NCBI GenBank assembly: GCA_964493945.1
Contig: CAZBQG010000213.1
Location: 1-7,842, forward strand
DNA from: CAZBQG01 sp964493945
GTDB taxonomy: Bacteria; Pseudomonadota; Alphaproteobacteria; Rhodospirillales; UBA2165
Length of the DNA stretch: 7,842 nucleotides
Direction: 5' to 3'
Notes under the pieces: model-generated
Told to the model about the DNA's origin: nothing
Databases searched by the model: none
What the model saw: the letters and a program-made list of their open reading frames with translations, nothing else
Program-made: the position numbers and the translations under genes
Shown here: positions 6,126 to 7,842 of the stretch, in pieces
Numbering within the stretch: the stretch's first letter is position 1
How the letters are laid out: each line of letters opens with the position of its first letter

Positions 6126-6155
6126 AGGATAAGTAACACAATGATCATGTTACAA
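6126..6155 (-). promoter_or_regulatory. Candidate TolC-gene promoter with operator dyad GTAACA-N9-TGTTAC in its spacer
   Basis: On the minus strand, TTGTAA (6155-6150) and TATCCT (6131-6126) are 18 bases apart, a reasonable -35/-10 pair about 70 bases before the ATG at 6054. Perfect inverted arms GTAACA (6133-6138) and TGTTAC (6148-6153) with a 9-base spacer containing TGATCA fill the space between the boxes. A dimeric repressor bound there would exclude RNA polymerase, so the channel may be inducible. The regulator is unknown; the dyad is read directly and its role is inferred. Confidence 0.45.
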
Positions 6156-6251
6156 CAATAAAATCTTCATCCCCGCCCATAGAAGTTCCACTTATAGGGT
6201 GTTTCCCACATTTAATTTTCGAACTTAACCACAAAATCCAGCTCAATTTGG

Positions 6252-6276
6252 CCGGCGGCTGGTGCCGGGGCTTTTT
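6252..6276 (+). terminator. Terminator-like hairpin with T run, no + strand gene immediately upstream
   Basis: CCGGC (6252-6256) pairs with GCCGG (6264-6268) around a 7-base loop, followed by GGC and five T residues (6272-6276), then ATTTT. This is an acceptable intrinsic terminator for + strand transcription. The nearest upstream + strand gene ends at 4700, so it may terminate a short untranslated transcript, insulate the next operon or act as a leader structure. Confidence 0.35.
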
Positions 6277-6279
6277 ATT

Positions 6280-6309
6280 TTGACAAGGCCGGGGTGCTGG
6301 GGCTACTCC
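6280..6309 (+). promoter_or_regulatory. Candidate promoter for the small-ORF/cupin/OB-fold operon
   Basis: A perfect -35 consensus TTGACA lies at 6280-6285. The best -10 at 18 bases is TACTCC (6304-6309), a poor match, so the box may be activator-dependent or accidental. It lies 38 bases before the ATG at 6347, a suitable distance. Confidence 0.3.
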
Positions 6310-6346
6310 TAACCTTCTCGGAAAACAAAAACCAGAGTCCTGGAAA

Positions 6347-6514
6347 ATGACTGAAAACGGCAAAAAAGAAGATGCTAAATATGAGCATCTGTCCATTGTC
6401 AACACGCCGGAAGAACGAATAAAGGCCCTGCGCATGATTTTAGCCAGGGAAAAAGCCGCGCGCGAAGGCTTGCCCGGCGACCAGGCTGGTAAGGAGCCGG
6501 AAAAAGAAGAATGA
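6347..6514 (+). CDS. Small hypothetical protein, 55 residues
   Basis: I do not recognise this protein. It is highly charged and contains an amphipathic helix around residues 20-40 (TPEERIKALRMILAREKAAR), then a Gly/Pro/Glu-rich tail (GLPGDQAGKEPEKEE). It has no Cys, no signal peptide and no membrane segment, so it is probably a soluble cytoplasmic protein or adaptor. Support for coding is the intact ATG-to-TGA frame, codon use like its neighbours, and tight linkage: its TGA (6512-6514) runs directly into the AGGAGG ribosome site of the cupin gene, whose ATG is 13 bases further on. This suggests translational coupling in one operon. Its own ribosome site is weak (AGAG 9 bases upstream, within a small CCAG/CTGG hairpin at 6332-6343), which would fit low or regulated translation. 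It could also be a short leader peptide. Confidence 0.6.
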   Translation: MTENGKKEDAKYEHLSIVNTPEERIKALRMILAREKAAREGLPGDQAGKEPEKEE

Positions 6515-6527
6515 GGAGGCGAACAAA

Positions 6528-7046
6528 ATGACATCGGGTATCCGGCGCGTGGTCACGGTCAATGATTCCCAGGGCAAAGGTGAGGTGCTGTTCGACAGTC
6601 CGGCGCCCAATGTCCGGGTTCTAAATGATGCCGGACTGGTCTCCACTTTGGTTTGGGTGACCGATCAGACGCCGGTGGAATTTTCAACCGGTAGCGATCA
6701 GGCGGACCGGGAGATCGGCATCCCGCCGCCGGCAAATGGATCCATTTTGCGCATCGTTGATTTTGAACCGGAAGGCCCGGACGGCCTTTCCGAAGAAGCC
6801 AAGGCCGGTTATGCCGCGCGCGGCGCCGAGGTGGGCGAGGCCAGGCATCCCGGCATGCACAAAACCCGTTCGGTGGATTATGCCCTGGTGATGAGCGGTG
6901 AGATCGACATGCTGATGGATGAAGGGGATATTCACCTGAAGGCAGGCGATGTGGTCGTGCAGCAGGGAACCAACCATGCCTGGGCCAATACGGGCACCGA
7001 GACCTGCCGCATTGCCTTCGTTCTGATTGACGCGGAAGGGGACTGA
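6528..7046 (+). CDS. Cupin-fold protein of unknown specificity
   Basis: The protein has 172 residues. The C-terminal half is a single cupin domain. Motif 1 is HPGMHKTRSVDYALVMSGEI (107-126), with H107 and H111 and with D117 in place of the usual second-shell Glu. Motif 2 is GDVVVQQGTNHAWANTG (140-156), with metal-ligand candidate H150 and the conserved N154. Motif 1 is degenerate: the canonical HxH pair is absent, so metal content and catalysis are uncertain. The first 80 residues form an N-terminal strand-rich segment also seen in cupins annotated as dioxygenase-like or regulatory. There is no signal peptide. The ATG at 6528 has AGGAGG (6514-6519) 8 bases upstream, overlapping the end of the preceding small gene. 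Only two bases separate its TGA from the next start codon, so it is clearly in an operon with the OB-fold gene. Possible roles are small-molecule binding or ring/acyl chemistry feeding acyl-CoA metabolism; none can be fixed from sequence. Confidence 0.82.
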   Translation: MTSGIRRVVTVNDSQGKGEVLFDSPAPNVRVLNDAGLVSTLVWVTDQTPVEFSTGSDQADREIGIPPPANGSILRIVDFEPEGPDGLSEEAKAGYAARGAEVGEARHPGMHKTRSVDYALVMSGEIDMLMDEGDIHLKAGDVVVQQGTNHAWANTGTETCRIAFVLIDAEGD

Positions 7047-7048
7047 TA

Positions 7049-7447
7049 ATGACGGATGCTCCAGACGAACCGTTCAGCGGCCCGGGGGCTGAGGCCATTT
7101 ACCGCCAAGGGCTGGAGGCGGGTGAATTCAAAATCCAGCTTTGCGGGGCCTGCGGCTCACATGTTTTCTATCCCAGGGTTCTGTGTCCCGAATGCGGCTC
7201 GCCCGATCTGGGTTGGATTCAGGCTTCGGGGCGGGGCACGGTCTATTCCACGGCGGTCATCCGCCAGCGCCCGGAAAAGGGTCCCAATTACAATATCGCC
7301 ATCATCCAGTTGGATGAGGGGCCCCGCATGATGAGCCGGGTCGATGGTCTGGCCGCCGAGGATGTTAAAATAGGCATGAATGTGGAAGCGCGCATCGCCG
7401 ATCTAGATGACGGGCCGGCCATCGTCTTCGATCCGGTAAACGCCTAA
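7049..7447 (+). CDS. Zn-ribbon/OB-fold protein (DUF35 family), acyl-CoA-associated
   Basis: The 132 residues have the standard DUF35 layout. An N-terminal helix (GAEAIYRQGLEAGEF) comes first. Next is a rubredoxin-like zinc ribbon with C32, C35, C46 and C49 (CGACGSHVFYPRVLCPECGS), then an OB fold from about residue 55 (GRGTVYSTAVIRQRP, YNIAIIQLDEGPRMMSRVDG, then IGMNVEARI). Family members act as partners of thiolase-like, SCP2/KS-type or hydratase enzymes, forming the acyl-CoA channel or supplying structure in lipid, steroid-side-chain or aromatic degradation. No thiolase gene is adjacent here; the partner may lie elsewhere or be the cupin. The ATG at 7049 is 2 bases after the cupin stop, with GGAAGGGG (7034-7041) as ribosome site inside the cupin gene, indicating coupled translation. 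It ends in TAA and converges with the kinase fragment across 24 bases. Confidence 0.9.
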   Translation: MTDAPDEPFSGPGAEAIYRQGLEAGEFKIQLCGACGSHVFYPRVLCPECGSPDLGWIQASGRGTVYSTAVIRQRPEKGPNYNIAIIQLDEGPRMMSRVDGLAAEDVKIGMNVEARIADLDDGPAIVFDPVNA

Positions 7448-7471
7448 TACATAGCTTAATTCCGGGCCCTA

Positions 7472-7791
7472 TCAGGGGATCAGGCTCTCCTTCGGGAATA
7501 TTAGGGTAACCGTGGTTCCTTCACCGGGCCGGCTGACCAGTTCCAGTTCGCCACCGTGAAGTTCCATCAGGCCTTTGGACAAGGGCAGGCCCAGCCCGGT
7601 GCCTTCGGTCCGGGGTGATTGCCCTGTCTCCACCCTTCCGAATTCGCTGAGCGCGGTTTCCATGCCGGCTTCATCTATGCCGATGCCGGAATCGGTGACG
7701 GTGATGGTCAGGCATCCTTCGTCATCCTGTTCGCAGACCAGATCGATGCGCCCGCCGGAAGCTGTGAATTTGATGGCATTGGTCAACAGGT
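7472..7791 (-). pseudogene. C-terminal HATPase fragment of a second sensor histidine kinase, apparently broken at its 5' side
   Basis: Reading the minus strand down to TGA at 7472-7474 gives about 105 residues of a classical HATPase_c domain. The N box is LLTNAIKFTASGGRIDL, G1 is VTDSGIGIDE, and the F/G2 region is GTGLGLPLSKGLMELHGGEL, then SRPGEGTTVTLIFP. The domain reaches the normal end and no receiver domain follows. Immediately upstream, the expected asparagine of NLLTNA is replaced and the frame becomes unrelated (VNGGVH) with a TAA at 7817-7819. No DHp/phosphoacceptor region is present in the remaining 50 bases in any frame. The piece lacks its own credible start (the only option is a TTG inside the N box), so it is a gene fragment. 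An insertion or rearrangement near 7791 is the simplest reading; the other part of the gene could lie beyond the window. Confidence 0.75.
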
Positions 7792-7842
7792 GGACGCCCC
7801 CATTTACCTCGCTTGATTACCTGATTTGTGATTCACTCTGAT
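7792..7842. other. Non-kinase sequence at the window edge, possible end of an inserted element
   Basis: From about 7792 the sequence no longer matches the kinase. It becomes more AT-rich toward the edge and carries repeated short TGATT words (TTGATTACC, TGATTTG, TGATTCAC). It may be the terminal part of an insertion sequence or rearranged flanking DNA. Only 51 bases are visible and I cannot name a family. Confidence 0.3.

Larger units (their letters stand above)
6055..6346. other. Divergent intergenic region between the TolC gene and the cupin operon
   Basis: These 292 bases hold no gene that I can support. The left part is AT-rich and contains a candidate tolC promoter with a dyad (6126-6155). 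The right part contains a GC hairpin with a T run (6252-6276) and a TTGACA box. An open frame on the minus strand across 6145-6534 has low-complexity Ser/Pro/Phe content and overlaps the real + strand genes, so I do not regard it as coding. Confidence 0.6.

Noticed and set aside
6145..6534. Open reading frame of 129 codons on the minus strand
   Set aside because: It has low-complexity Ser/Pro/Phe content, no recognisable motif and no ribosome site. It overlaps a candidate promoter and two better-supported + strand genes.
7448..7478. Hairpin CCCT-ATC-AGGG between the OB-fold gene and the kinase fragment as a terminator
   Set aside because: The stem is four base pairs with a three-base loop and has no T run on either side; part of it lies in the kinase coding end.

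Overview
The window looks like a chromosomal stretch of an alphaproteobacterium, most likely Rhodospirillales-like. The reasons are a moderately high G+C content, the HisKA_2-type sensor kinase, and the mix of CoA-transferase, crotonase, GFA and Zn-ribbon/OB-fold genes. This placement is inferred from gene style, not from a marker gene.

Left part (1-2505). A PAS/HisKA_2/HATPase sensor kinase enters from the left on the + strand. Its frame is intact to a TGA at 995-997 except for two in-frame TAG codons (257-259, 650-652). Facing it on the minus strand is a two-gene operon: a cytoplasmic two-[4Fe-4S] protein of the QueG/reductive-dehalogenase-like superfamily (1477-2505), followed 14 bases later by a GFA-family zinc protein (start 1462). 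The GFA gene is also cut by a TAG (1100-1102). Beyond it the same frame runs 33 more plausible codons to a TGA at 998-1000, which abuts the kinase stop exactly. Three premature TAGs in two neighbouring genes, each explainable as a C-to-T change on the + strand, are the most unusual thing here. One other gene in the window ends normally in TAG (4698-4700), so wholesale reassignment of TAG is unlikely. Recent decay, sequence error or amber readthrough remain possible.

Middle (2506-4700). A 177-base divergent intergenic region carries candidate promoters and inverted repeats. It leads into a + strand pair: a family III CoA-transferase (catalytic Asp169 present) and a crotonase-fold protein in which both classical hydratase glutamates are replaced by alanine. 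Together they suggest CoA activation and processing of an organic acid. The divergent Fe-S/GFA operon may share their regulation.

Right part (4732-7842). A TolC-family outer-membrane channel lies on the minus strand, with a candidate promoter whose spacer is filled by a perfect 6-bp-arm dyad. Divergent from it is a small + operon: a 55-codon hypothetical protein, a cupin-fold protein and a Zn-ribbon/OB-fold (DUF35-type) protein. The last type normally partners thiolase-like or acyl-CoA enzymes, but no thiolase is visible here. The window ends in the C-terminal ATP-binding half of a second sensor kinase on the minus strand. Its similarity stops abruptly near 7791, which suggests an insertion or rearrangement.

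No tRNA, rRNA, CRISPR array or complete mobile element was seen. I found no convincing novel defence or mobile system. The main leads are the TAG cluster, the glutamate-less crotonase and the two dyad-bearing promoter regions.
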